From Termitomyces sp. T153 (taxonomy: Eukaryota; Basidiomycota; Agaricomycetes; Agaricales; Lyophyllaceae): a DNA stretch of 64,000 nucleotides. Position numbers and translations under genes: made by a program. The notes under the pieces were generated by a model. It saw only the letters and a list, made by a program, of their open reading frames with translations, had not been told where the DNA came from and made no database searches. Below, one piece after another: positions 47,001 through 58,461 of the stretch (within the stretch, counting starts at the first letter, position 1; each line of letters opens with the position of its first letter). The DNA lies in contig JACKQL020000026.1 of the NCBI GenBank assembly GCA_018296165.2, positions 496,001-560,000 on the forward strand, given 5' to 3'.

Positions 47001-47159
47001 CAAGAACATGTAAATATTGATATATTGGACCTCCAGCCTGGGTGAATAAACTTTTCAGACTGTATTGGAGGATAAACAAGCAAAAAACATGCGAGGAGTT
47101 GGATAAATCTAGAGGCAGGGGTTATGCCCACTAATGCCATCTGTGTTGACTAGTCCCAG

Positions 47160-48460
47160 GAGTCCCAGAGCTTGGTGGGGTGTCATCAATGGAAGTCCCA
47201 GAGTTTGTCAAGGGCTCTGTCAAGGTTTTTTTGGGGTTCCCAAGTGTTGTCCTCAGGCCTATAGCCCTTCTAGCAGACCAAGTGGGAGTCAAAGGATCTG
47301 GTCAACCTCATAGTGATATTCATCCTCAACTTTGATGGGAGGCAGTCAACTGGGGTGTTGCCTGGGCAAGGGGTCCAGAGCATGTTTTTTGAGGAGGTGT
47401 ACATGAAACATGGGATAGAGGCCTTTCAGGCCTGGGAGTAGGTTAAACTTGTAGGTGTGCATGGAGACCTTCCAAAGAATCCTGAAGGGGCTGAGTTGCT
47501 TGTGATTGAGCTTGATGGAGGGCCTCCAAGTCTTGAGATTTCATTGATTGAGCCAAACCAAGATGCTGGGGGGCCAGTCAGGAGTAGGATTTTGTCAGGC
47601 ATCAGCATGCTTGGAGTATGCATAATTGGTGATGTCAATCTTGTTCTGGAGGAACTGATGGAGGGATCAGAGGTCTTTGGCAACTTTGTGGGCAATGTAG
47701 GAGGGGATATCTTTGAGGGATAGCATGAGTTGGAGGTTGTAGCCTGTGTTGGCATAGAAGGAGGAAACTCCAGTGGCAGAGTGAAGCATGTTGCTGTAAG
47801 TAAACTCAGTGAGAGGGAGTTCTATGTGCCAGTTGTTCTGTAAATAGTTAATGTAGAGGCAGAGATACTGTTCCAATGTCTGGTTTACTTGTTCTGTCTG
47901 TCCATTGGTCTCCAGATGGTAGGCAGTTGAAAGGTTGGTTTTTATTTCAAGCACCTTGCATAGCAATTTCCAGAAACAGAAGACAAATAGAGGCCTGTGG
48001 TCAGAGATGATGTTGTTCAGGAGTCCATACTTGGAGAATACATGTTCAAGGAATAGTTTGGCAAACTCTGGAGCATTGTTGGTGGTGTGGCAGGAGATGA
48101 AGAGGGCTTGCTTGGTGAGGCAGCAGACAATGATGAGGATTGCATTGAAGCTTTTAGAGTCAGGGAGCTCAACAATATGATCCATTGAGATTGAGGACCA
48201 AGGGCAGCAACCAACAGCAAGGGGCTTCAGCAGTCTATAAAGGTGGTGGCAGGGTACTTTGGCTCGGAAGCAAGGTTTGCAGGCCTTTATGTATTGTGTG
48301 ACATCCTTCTTCATTCCTGGCCAAAAGTAAGTCCAGAAGATGAGTTGGAGTCTTACAAATTCCTGAGTGCCTCTAGAGTTTGTGGTTGTGGTGCTGCCAG
48401 AGTATGTTCAGACAAATGGACTTATAGTTTGGGGCATAGATTTGTCCACTCCAGAGCAGG
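47160..48460 (-). pseudogene. D1 integrase and chromodomain
   Basis: The HHCC zinc-finger end (HHNHKL...CKPC across a frame break, 48300-48420) precedes the core MDHIVELPDSKSFNAI. The second catalytic block reads NIISDHRPLFVFCFWK, and STAYHLETNGQTEQVNQTLE holds the Glu. The chromodomain at 47180-47310 reads EDEYHYEVDQIL, then after a one-base shift KGYRPEDNTWEPQKNLDRAL. The aromatic cage and TWEP signature are visible, which marks the element as a chromovirus; such domains usually recognise H3K9-methylated chromatin. Confidence 0.82.
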
Positions 48461-48639
48461 AGGCAGAGGTCCAGAGACAGCATGAAAGGGTTGTTGGCAT
48501 TTGACTTGTCAGCAGAGCTGTTGCATGGGTTGTGCTGGGTGAAGAAGGAGTCTGAAGGTGAGTTTCTGATTTGGTGGAGGATTCTTTCTTCATTCATAAT
48601 CAGCACAGCATGTAAATGCTCAGGGGGGATCACCACTTA

Positions 48640-49000
48640 ATGATTGAATGCATTCTACTCAGCTTTAAACAACTTCTTCAGATACACATCAGACCTCCAA
48701 GTGAGCATGTTGGGCTTTGTGCCAAGTTGTCTGGGGTGGTAGTGGATGGTGAAGTCGTACTCTGAGAGAGTTTTGGACTATTGAGCTTAGCAGTGGCTGA
48801 GCTGTTTCATGGTTGTGAAGTACTGCAGGTTGTTATGGTTGGAGTAGACTTGAATGTGGTGCAGAGATCCTTCAAGATAAGCCCTCCACCGATGGAAGGC
48901 CTTACTATTGCAAGGAGTTCTTTATTGTAGATGTCATAGTTGAGCTCTACAGGGATCATTGAGCAAGTGTAGAAGGCAACAGGGTGGAGCTCCTTCACTC
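48640..49000 (-). pseudogene. D1 RNase H, C-terminal side
   Basis: [20 protein letters not shown] and [12 protein letters not shown] are the typical middle of Gypsy RNase H. The upstream part with the first catalytic Asp is missing at the D2 junction (about 25 codons lost). Downstream frames are broken toward 48640. Confidence 0.75.
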
Positions 49001-49314
49001 CCATCACTTGCATAGCCTCTATTCCTTTCCATCACTTGCATGGCCTCCACTTACTCCACAATCACAATATTCACCTCTGGACTTGTACCTAACACTCCAT
49101 CAAGTCTGCCCCTTCTCCTGCAACTCATCCTAGACTCCTCTGGACCACCCCGGGCTTGTTCGGATCACTCCTCATCACTTATCCTCCCAAGTTCCCCATG
49201 TTTAGGATCTCTCCAAGTGCCCAGTTATCAGTGCAGGGAATTGCATTTGCCTAGTAAGGATTTGCCTAGTGTAGCTGAGCCCCCATGGTCAGCAGAACTT
49301 GACATAATATCAAG
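49000..49314 (+). repeat. D2 5' LTR, truncated
   Basis: Matches the last ~310 bp of the LTR at 58462-59614 (for example CACCTCTGGACTTGTACCT), ending in AGAACTTGACA. The first two thirds are missing at the junction with D1 RNase H. Confidence 0.65.
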
Positions 49315-50004
49315 ACTCTCCCTTACTCCACTTGTGATGTCTGCAATTAACTCTGCACACACTTCTGTCAGAACTCTTGATGTCTATAGTTGGTCCATGC
49401 CTGAGACCCACTATAATTTGTTTTGCCTTGCCCAATTTGCCAAGGCACATTGAATTGGGGACTTGACACCAAACATCTTCAGTCACACCCCTACACAATG
49501 GCTCTCTCTCCAGACACCCTCTCTGCTCCACTCCAACCATACCACCCCTGCACCACTCTCACTTGCACCTCCTACTCCTCCACCAGCTCCACCCCTTACT
49601 AGGATTGACCATAACACCTCCAAACCACTGTTGAACCAACCCCAGCAATAAATCAATCTATTGCTCAATGATTTCTCTGGTGCCTCACCCACACCATTTC
49701 CCTAACAATAGTACAAACCCCACTGATGACAGCCTTTCACAGCATAAAAACAAGTTGCCATCCCTGCCAACAACAACAACAGAGATCCAACCACACACCC
49801 CCTTTGAACCCATTGGCCCTACCTTGCAGCCCTGTTGAGATCTGCATGTCACTAGTGAACTGACCCCATGACCTTCTAACAGTGCCCCTTCACTCACACT
49901 AAAGATATGAACCTCTGCTGCTTTGCCAGTAAACCATCTGACTTCCCCACCACATTCCCACCCAACTCTAAAGATATTGATTCCTCAAAGCAAGCTCCAT
50001 CATC
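49315..50004. other. D2 interior, left part; no domain recognised
   Basis: Plus-strand C-rich frames (for example 49463-49651, Thr/Pro-rich) that could be decayed gag or leader. No zinc knuckle or enzyme motif. Confidence 0.4.
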
Positions 50005-51138
50005 TGTCAGGTTCCTCTGACCACAGGGGCTCAGCTACACTGGGTGAGTCCTTACTAGGCAGACATGATTCTCTGCACTGACTACTGGGCATTCGGAGGT
50101 GTTCCAAACACTAGGGACTTGTAAGGATAGTTAGTGGGAATTGATCTGAGTGAGTCCAAGGAGGCCCAGAGGAGTAGAGGATGAGTTGCAGGGAAGGGGG
50201 ACAGGCTTAGCAGGGTTCAGGCATAAGTCCATATATGAGTATTGCAGGTGTGGAGGAGGTGGAGGCTATGCGAATGATGGGAGCAGAGCCAGAGTTATGA
50301 TGGGAGATCAATGGGGATTGGTAGGGTTCAGAGCTAAGCATGTAGCAAGGTCTGGAGTTGGTGAAAGAGTGTTGGAGGTTTGTAATTGTAATCACAGAAT
50401 TTGTGGGGGTGTTATGGTTGAGAGGACTTGGACATGATAGACTGAATCAAACAAGATGAGATGGAGTCAAATGAAATGAGACAGAGACAAGACAGGAACA
50501 AGAATAGATTCAGGCAGAGACACAGAACAATAATGAAATGATAATGGAATAGAGACAAGATAAGACCAGGAGACTGAGAATAAGGAAAACAAGACATGAA
50601 ACACAAAACATGAGAGGAAACAATTAGAAACACATCAGATAAGGTAGGTAATCTCAAGACTAGAGTATAAAGAGCTACTCTACATCTTATATACTGACTA
50701 CTGGAGAGCTCCAGAAACATCAGCTGTGGTGGCGGGGCTTAGTGGAGCTTGATGGAGTTGGCGGGTGTTGGTTACAACCAGAGGGTGGGCCATGTTAATA
50801 TGTTGATGGGATCAATTGTTGATATGGTCCATTCTAAGGCTATCATGATACTCTAAGATAAGTCAGAGGAGCTAGGGAGTTGAGTTGATGATGTGTAATA
50901 GAGTCAGGCACAGCAGGGGAGTGGCCCCAGAGGCCCAGGAGATCCAGAGGAAGTGCTGGCAGCTGCAGGGAAGATGTCAGAGTTGGCCAGAGAGCCATTG
51001 GAGTTAGCCAAGAATGCACCAGAGTTAGCTAGAGTAGGCACAGAGTGCTGGGGAAGTTTGACAAAGCATTGGAGGAGGTTCTGGAAGGATGGGAGTTTGT
51101 TGGGTGATGTACGGGGGTCCAGGGAATGGGTCATGACA
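50005..51138 (-). repeat. D3 LTR
   Basis: 1,134 bp, plus-strand start TGTCAGGTTCC and end GGTCATGACA. Confidence 0.8.
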
Positions 51139-51353
51139 TCACTCCCCTTTCAGTGTCAAGACCCTTAAGACATGGGGAGCAGGTCGGGGATTAGTGGAGC
51201 ATGGGAGTTGAAGCCAAGTAATATTGATCAATCCACAGCAAGTGATGGCGGCATGGGAGGCAAAGTTGAAGTGTGGCTGCCACTTCATCAGGGGGTTCTT
51301 CCTAATCAATTAAAAAGCCTTGAACATATCTTGGGGCTTCCCAAATCTTTTAT

Positions 51354-52300
51354 CATGTCCTCTCCCAGTTACTCAGCCACTTCCCCTGCCCCATTGTTTT
51401 CAGATGCAGACAAGGTGATTGTGTATGACAGTGAGGGGGAGGAGTTCGAGTGTCAGCACTGAGCTAGTGCTATGTACCAGAGTTGTGAGCAGTATTGACT
51501 TGTTTTCTCTGAGTGGCTGACAGAGTTTTGCAGAGTTGTCCATAGCAGTGGTGGATTCCTTAGGGGGTCCTAGGCAGGCCAAATTCCATCCCATGGTGCC
51601 CCGATTGGCAGCAGAGAATGCAGAAGGGGTCCCACTATTGCAGCAAATTCCTTAGGCAGAGGTGACAGCGGAGGAGTTTGCAAGGGCATTGGTATGGGCT
51701 TAGGGCCCTCCAATGCTAGAATGGTGTCAAAACAAGGCCATAGTGAGTCTTTGAGTTCTCTTTGTTGTATGTGCTGATCTATTGTTTTTAGTATGTTCTC
51801 TGTGCATGGTGGGGTGAGGCCTGTGTTTTTGATGCACCCTCCATGGGCTCATGACGTGACACTTCCATTTGCCTTCTGTGTCATGCAAGCCACGAGAAGT
51901 GCTCAATTTTGTTGGAGTGGTGAGCAGCATGCATTGCCATGGAGTAGGGGTGGGATGAGGACTAAGTGCAGGGTCAGCTGGGCAAGGTGCAGAAGACCCA
52001 GGTGTTAGGAGAGAGGAGTGCAGAGCAGTCTGCAGGGCAGTCTGCAGAGTAGGTGGGGCCTCTGCAGGGTGGGCAAAGGGAAGAGGTGTCTTTGGCAGTG
52101 GACTGTGGGAAGTGGAGAGCTTCCCCACTATCAGAGGCAGGGCCCAGCAAGAGGCCACAGAGGCACAAGCCAATGGCAGGGCCTCTGGGGTTTCACATTT
52201 ACTCTTCTATCCTGGGCACATTCTTGGGACAGGTGTCAAGTTCTCTGGAGCCCCCACCTTTGATCACGGAGCTCTTCCTTTGCAAGCAGGTGGAGGTTCT
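51354..52300 (+). pseudogene. Antisense spliced gene of D3 (Zn(II)2Cys6-like)
   Basis: Starts MSSPSYSATSPAPLFSDADK, 45 bp after the TTAAAAAG block. The frame then changes several times. An intron (GTGAGT...TTTTTAG, 51740-51789) abuts TAT at the position of the first Cys codon in the sister copies; the remaining cluster is LC-X6-C and ICLLCHASHEKC (C-X2-C-X6-C intact). It is followed by SILLEW and AACIAMEWGWDED. The tail resembles D2 (MAGPLGF...). Truncated by the LTR piece at 52307. Confidence 0.58.
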
Positions 52301-52306
52301 AACAGC

Positions 52307-52774
52307 AGAGCTACTCTACGTCTTATATACTGACTACTGAAGAGCTCCAGAAACATCAGCTGTAGTGGCGGGGCTTGGTGGAGCTTGGTGGAGTTGGCGG
52401 GTGTTGGTTACAACCAGAGGGTGGGCCACGTTAATATGTTGATGGGATCAATTATTGATATGGTCCATTCTAAGGCTATCATGATACTCTAAGATAAGTC
52501 AGAGGAGCTAGGGAGTTGAGTTGATGATGTGTAATAGAGTTAGGCACAGCAGGGGAGTGGCCCCAGGGGCCCAGGAGATCCAGAGGAAGTGCTGGCAGCT
52601 GCAGGGAAGATGTCAGAGTTGGCCAGAGAGCCATTGGAGTCAGCCAAGAATGCACTGGAGTTAGCCAGAGTAGGTGCAGAGTGCTGGGGAAGTTTGACAG
52701 AGCATCAGAGGAGGTTCTGGAGGGATGGGAGTTTGTTGGGTGATGTATGGGGGTCTAGGGAACAGGTCATGACA
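52307..52774 (-). repeat. Partial D-family LTR
   Basis: 468 bp matching 50671-51138 base for base in length, same orientation. Confidence 0.75.
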
Positions 52775-55700
52775 CTGTCACTGGAATCAAACTCTGAACC
52801 AACATCCTTATCCTTCTAAAAGCAAAATAAGGTTCCAAGGCCAGTGCCCTACCCCAAACCCAGAACCAACCTCCAGAATCAGCTAGGACCCCTTAATCAA
52901 CTTGGCTGCTGAACCTGCCCAACATTTGGTGAGACCCCAACACCTCCAACCCAACTCCAGCAACTCTGGAGCAAGACAACAGAATTCCTAAGCCTTAAGA
53001 GAGTTGAGAAAGGAAAGAATATGCACCCTCTTCTCTGCCTCCTGAAAGCACACCCCAAAGGCACCCCCAACAAACTCCAGAAGTCAACACAAGAACCATG
53101 GCACTGCAATCTACAATACTGGACAACTCCAGACCTCTCTGCCACTACTCCAACATTTCCTCCAAAATTGATCTGGAGCCCCCAGCATCAAAATGCTCAA
53201 TGATGCCTCCCTCTACATGCACTTCACCAGATAGAACCTCCATCCTTCAACTACCAGACTACACCACCTCTAGCAAAAGAACCTTGCAGTGCAGAAGTCA
53301 TCCTGCCAGAACAAACTATAGGAAAAAGAGAATTCTATTTGAAGTAGTTCTCCCAGAGTATCACAAACTCATTGACATATTCTCCGAAGGAAGCAAGGAA
53401 CCCTGTCATCACCTCTAGGACCATGCTACAAGCCCCACACCCAACCATCTTGAGTCCCAAAACTCCAACAATGAAGAAGATACTCCCAAACCCCTTTAGT
53501 AGCTTCCCTCCACCAAAGCAATTTGAGAACCCCCGACGACTCCAAAAACCCCACATAAGAATCTGAAGTGCCTCAATCCACCACTCCTGGCCACTCTGGA
53601 CCCCTCCACACCACTCCAGGCCCTGGTAACACAGCTCTGGAAACTCCTCCTTTTAACTCTGACACTCATCAATTGAACTCACAACACCAACCCATCAATG
53701 ATGTCCCTACAGCATGTGCTCCACAAGGTCAAATTGTCAACTACCAACTCTGAACCACTCTGCTCTTGCTTGAAAAGACATCTATCAAACAAGGACCACA
53801 CTACCAGAGCATTGAGGGACAAACCCTGTACAAAGTAGTCTCCCTGGAGTGTTATAAGTTTGCCAATGTATCCTCCAAGAAATGATGCCACTGCCATCCC
53901 CCACCCAACCACAAGCAAGAATGCCTCATGCCCTGATCTCCACCTCTGGAAGTCACAACCCTGCCATCATCCTCCTCAACCTCAGTCACCCAGCAAAAGA
54001 ACAAACTCTAGGACATCTAATGTAGTTAAGAAATAATACCACCACCACCCCTCCACCCAACTACAAGTAAGGATGCCCCATGCCCTGACCTCTGCCACTA
54101 GGAGCCACAACCCTGCCACTGTCCTCCTTGACCTCAATTGCCCAGTGAAAGAACAATACCAGGACACCTAATGTAGTTTCCCCAAGGCAACATGTGACCC
54201 AACTACACCTGCCAAAGACTGGCCCCACATTATATGCCTCGAACTCCACCACCAGAGTCGCAGCCCTGCCATTACCCTACTCCACTCATCCAGCAAAATT
54301 GATTTTCTAGCAAAAGAACAAGCTCCAGACTCTTGAAGTAGTTTTTCCCAAAGTCCAGTAATGCACTGTGTGACTCAACCACAGCTGCTGAAGATCAATC
54401 CAGACACTAAGGAAGACAAATAGCTCCTCCAAATCTACTCTAATGATCAAGGAACTAACAATGCTCTCCAAACACAATAGTACCCCTTTCCCTTGATTAG
54501 AAACATTGTTAATTGCTATGCAGTGCCAAGACCTACCCCTGCTCCATTGTAGTGACCTCCAGACCACTCTGGAGCATGAATAGAAGATTGCCCTACTCCT
54601 ACCATCACCCCCTTCAAGTCCCAGATGCTATCCTCATATGACCAACCCCCTTGCCACCCTCCAGCACTCATGGACAACCACCCTTCAATGCAAACAATAC
54701 TTTTGCATGATTGAGAAATGGCCTAGCCAATCCAAGCTCTCAGAGAGCAGCTAGAACCCACCCAACTCATTCAAGCATAACTCTGAGAACCACCACTACT
54801 TATTTAACAACTCTGCCACTCAGTGAGGAAAACCCCACTCCAGAACCTCCTCCTTGACCCATGTTACCTCTAACACTACCCCACCAACAAGCCAACCTCC
54901 AACCCAACCCCCACATTGACTCTGGACCTCTAGTTTACATGCTGAAAATAACAGACCAACAAAGACACACCCCCAGACCCCTTCTCCTGCTCCATACCAC
55001 TTCTGAAGTCAACTCTGTCAATGGGCCACCCACCAACCCACCCCTATGCCAATTCTGGACTATTGGCTCTTACTCTGGAAGAAGACATAAAGCCCTAAGC
55101 TCACCCTCAGATCAACCCTGCCTGCATCCCACCAAACCTAGAAGAGCTCTGCCAGCAAGTCCACACCCTACCAACCCTCATACTGCCTCCATTCCACTGG
55201 CTCTGCCCTGGAAAGAAAACTACTGCTGGACCTCCAATACAACACTGAACTTACCAGTACAACTAACATTACAACTCCACCAGTGAGCCAGCAGCCAACT
55301 CACTCATGGATGTCACCTCTGGGAAGGACAACTCATGAAATAACAACTCCAAAATCCTCCCTCACCCTAAAAGCAACTCCACCAAGAAGAATATCCACTC
55401 ACCAGCCCCTGCACCACCTCCGGACAACCAACCCCTACTCCAAGAAGAATAAACCCATGCCCTGGACTTAGAACACACTTGTCCTAATAAGCTCTAGCAG
55501 CACCCAAAGCTCTAAACATGCTAGAAATACATAAGACTCCCCTGCTCATCTCTAGACTTACTCTTGGTTAGGAATGAGAAGGGATGTCATGTAGCTGGCC
55601 CAGAATCTACAAATCCCAACCAAGCACAACCCTCTGCCAATACTTTGGAGCACAGCAAACCCCAACCAGGCACAAAATGTGATACTCTGGAGCACAGCAA

Positions 55701-56499
55701 ACACCTGACCAAACACACCCCTAATAAAATGCAATACTCCAGAGTTTGACAAATGCCCATGTGAGCATGCCTCTACCCAAATGAAAGCCTCCAAACACCC
55801 CCCACCCTTGAAGCCATCTACTCAACCCCACACACTTGAAGGTCAACAGATTGCAAGAATGAGCAAACCCAACTTTGAGAAAGTATCTCTGCCCCTATGC
55901 TAATCCACCCAACAGCATAGCTGGCATGTAAAGCAGTTCCTTGCTGAGTCTACTGCAATGGCAATCCCAATTCCAGAGCCCCCTGCCACTAAACTGCCAA
56001 GGACTCTCCCATAACTCTGTCACTTCCACCATCATCAAAAGAGACCTCCATCCTCTCTACCAGCTGTGTCAAAGCAAAGTCAAAGTCACTTAAAAACCTC
56101 TGCCCACTCCACCAGCCATATTGGAACAAAAGCCAAAAACCCCCACCAAGCACACTCAAAGTTTAGAGATCTGCCCTTAAGCCCAACCACAAGCACTCAA
56201 TGCAATCCTGGACTTGAGGACACTTACCTCTGACCTTAGTCTGACCCCTTAGAAGAGTCTTGCAGAAACCCCCCAGCACCCTCATCAAACTCTAGAAACC
56301 CCACCTGCAATGCTCCGCTAAGCCCCAGCAACCCTAGAACTAGTTGACAACAGATGGCATTAGTGAGCTTAACCCCTGCCTCTGGATTTATTAGGAATTC
56401 AACTCCCACAAATAACTCCTGCATGTTTTTACTTATTTGCCTCTCACACAAACTAAAACCTTGCATGCTTACCAGGACTCCACAAAAAATCAATATGGA
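52775..56499 (+). pseudogene. D2 degenerate interior with pol remnants
   Basis: C-rich on plus, very stop-dense. The only domain trace is FEVVLPEYHKLIDIFSEGSK (near 53335-53395), matching the segment just before RT in D1 (VVPPEYHEFADIFSEGSAKE), and a weaker second copy, LYKVVSLECYKFANVSSKK, near 53827. CTCCAG/CTCTGG hexamers recur throughout. No RT, RNase H or integrase follows, so pol has been lost and replaced by repetitive sequence. Confidence 0.5.
53760..54440 (+). repeat. Degenerate ~150-bp tandem repeat
   Basis: About four units spaced 142-170 bp. Each has a C-A-rich ACCCAACCACAAG-like block, ATGCCC(T/C)GA, and an AAAGAACAA...CTAATGTAGTTT block (53901, 54053, ~54195, ~54370). Homology is by eye and imperfect. 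The first unit overlaps the LYKVVSLECYKF pol remnant, so the repeat may have grown from pre-RT sequence. Confidence 0.5.
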
Positions 56500-58249
56500 C
56501 AAGTCTAAAAGAGTACATAATTCTACAGGCAGGGAAGATACAAGACAACAAGAAAATGGGGATGGCAAGAAAGGCTCAAGCCCCAGACCACTTCACTCCC
56601 TCTCCCTCTCAGAGCTCCCCTCCCCACTCCCCTGACTCCCAAATCCACCTCCATCTGAGCCCTCACTATGGCCAGCACCTCTGCAAGCCTAGGCAACTCT
56701 TTCCCCACATCTGCTGCCACCTCCTACTATGACCTCAGAGCCACTGCATTATGCTGCCAGTGCTCTGCCAACAACTGCCTCATCCTCACCACCCCCTGGT
56801 CTAACTCTGAAGAATGATCTGCAGGTATCTGTGCCAACTCATTCTGGATTGATGCAAAGGTGGTGGAGAATCCATCTATGAGGACCTGGTGCTTCTAGAC
56901 CCAGCCTGTTCCAAGCAAGAGAGGACAATTATGCAAGATCCCCACATGCCCCAAGGCTGCCTTGCTCACTAGCCACTCCTCCCACTACCTCCCAGCCTGG
57001 GCCTCTGCCTGAGTCAAGCCCTCCTCCTCCAAACCCCATTGTTCCTCTGCCTCCTCTACAGACTGTGTCTCCAGCTGTGACAAATGCTTCTGTAGACCCT
57101 GCACCTCCAATGCTCTTGCTGTGGCTGTCTGCACTGCTGTGTCATAATTCCACCATAGTATGTCTCTCTCCCTCCATGCCCAGTCCTGATCTTCCCCTGC
57201 TCTCTAGAGCTCCCCCTCCCACATTGCTAGACAAATCCTCTACCTAGCAACAAAGAAAGGTCTTGAAGATCAAAGACATGGGCTCCAGTGAGCTTGATAG
57301 ATGCCCCATCAATGCCCCTGAGCCAGGGAAATATATGTGGGGTCCAGAGGGGCCTGCCATTGCCTCTTGACCCCATAGCCTCTTGCTGGGCCCTGCCTCA
57401 GGTGGCAGAGAGGCTCTTCACTTGCCCTTGTTGCATGGCACTGCCTTTCCCTCCCTCTGCCTACTCTGTGGGGGTCCCACCTTCTCCACTGGCCACCCTG
57501 CATTCCCCTTGCCCTCTAAACCTGAACTCTGGCCTAACACCTAGGCCTTCTGACTCTCACCTAGCTGTCCCTTCACTTAACTCTCCTCTCACCTCTGCTC
57601 TATGATAATACATGCAGCATGCTACTCCAGTAAAATTGAACATTTCTTATGCCTAGCATGGCATAGAATGCAGACTAAGGTGTTATGGTGGGACTCCACA
57701 GTTGGCTTGTCAAACTTGCACAACTCCTTCTGCTAGGCACAGAGAGTGCACTGGAACAATGAGTCAGCAAACACTAAAAAAAGAGGTAGGGACTCACTGG
57801 AGCCTCATTCTAGCACTATTCTAGAGTCAGAGGACCCCATGCCTGCCCTAGTGCCCCTGCAAACACCTCCAGCATCACCTGCACCTGTGGAACCCTCTTT
57901 GCCTCTGGAACAATGTGAACAATCCCTGTCCCAAGACTAGGCCTCACAGAATGCCCTGGGGCAACAGGAACTGCATGACTAGCAGGCCCCGACCTCCTCA
58001 TATGTGAAGAACTCCTAGAAGAACCCACCGCTGCTGAGGACAACTCTGCTGAGCTCAATCAGTGACTGCAGAGCAAGAAAAAACATCACAATCATAATAA
58101 TAGGCCATCACCTCCACCTTCCTATAGTTCCGCCACTGTTCAAACTCCTGCCAACAATGCTCATACTCTGCCCAGATGGTTACATTGTTATCACCAAAAG
58201 GGAGTGGAGTTGGCAATGAAGAATGTGATAATGGCATGGCAGAAGACAT
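56500..58249 (-). pseudogene. Antisense spliced gene of D2 (Zn(II)2Cys6-like)
   Basis: Starts MSSAMPLSHSSLPTPLPFGD at 58249, with WAEYEHCWQEFEQWR next. A middle region with VMLEVFAGALGQ precedes an intron (GTGAGT...GTTCCAG, about 57757-57811) that abuts TGC. The cluster reads C-X2-C-X6-C-X15-C-X2-C-X6-C (CTLC...LCKFD...VCILCHARHKKC), the best match here to a binuclear zinc cluster, with one TAG in the first loop. SILLE-HAAC follows as in D1 and D3. The C-terminal ~300 codons are Leu/Glu-rich and stop-broken toward 56500. Confidence 0.6.
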
Positions 58250-58461
58250 GGCAAAAGTTTGGGAACCCCAGAGTATGTCTGCCCTTTTAATGACTTGGAA
58301 AGAGCCCTCTGATGAATAGTGGCCATGCTTTAACTTCATTTTTCCATGCTGCTGCTGCTTGCTGTGGTTTGATCAATATTACTTTGCTTTGATTCCTATG
58401 CTCTGCTGATCCCCAACCTGTGCCCTGCATCTTGGGGGTCTCAATGCTGAAGGGGGGGTGA

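Larger units (their letters stand above)
50005..52774 (-). mobile_element. Gypsy D3, deleted element inserted in D2
   Basis: A complete 1,134-bp LTR (50005-51138, minus orientation) is followed by its polypurine tract, ~1.2 kb containing the antisense gene, and a second LTR piece of 468 bp (52307-52774) in the same orientation, matching 50671-51138. All of gag-pol is missing. I could not find a target duplication, so the second LTR piece may reflect recombination. Confidence 0.65.
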
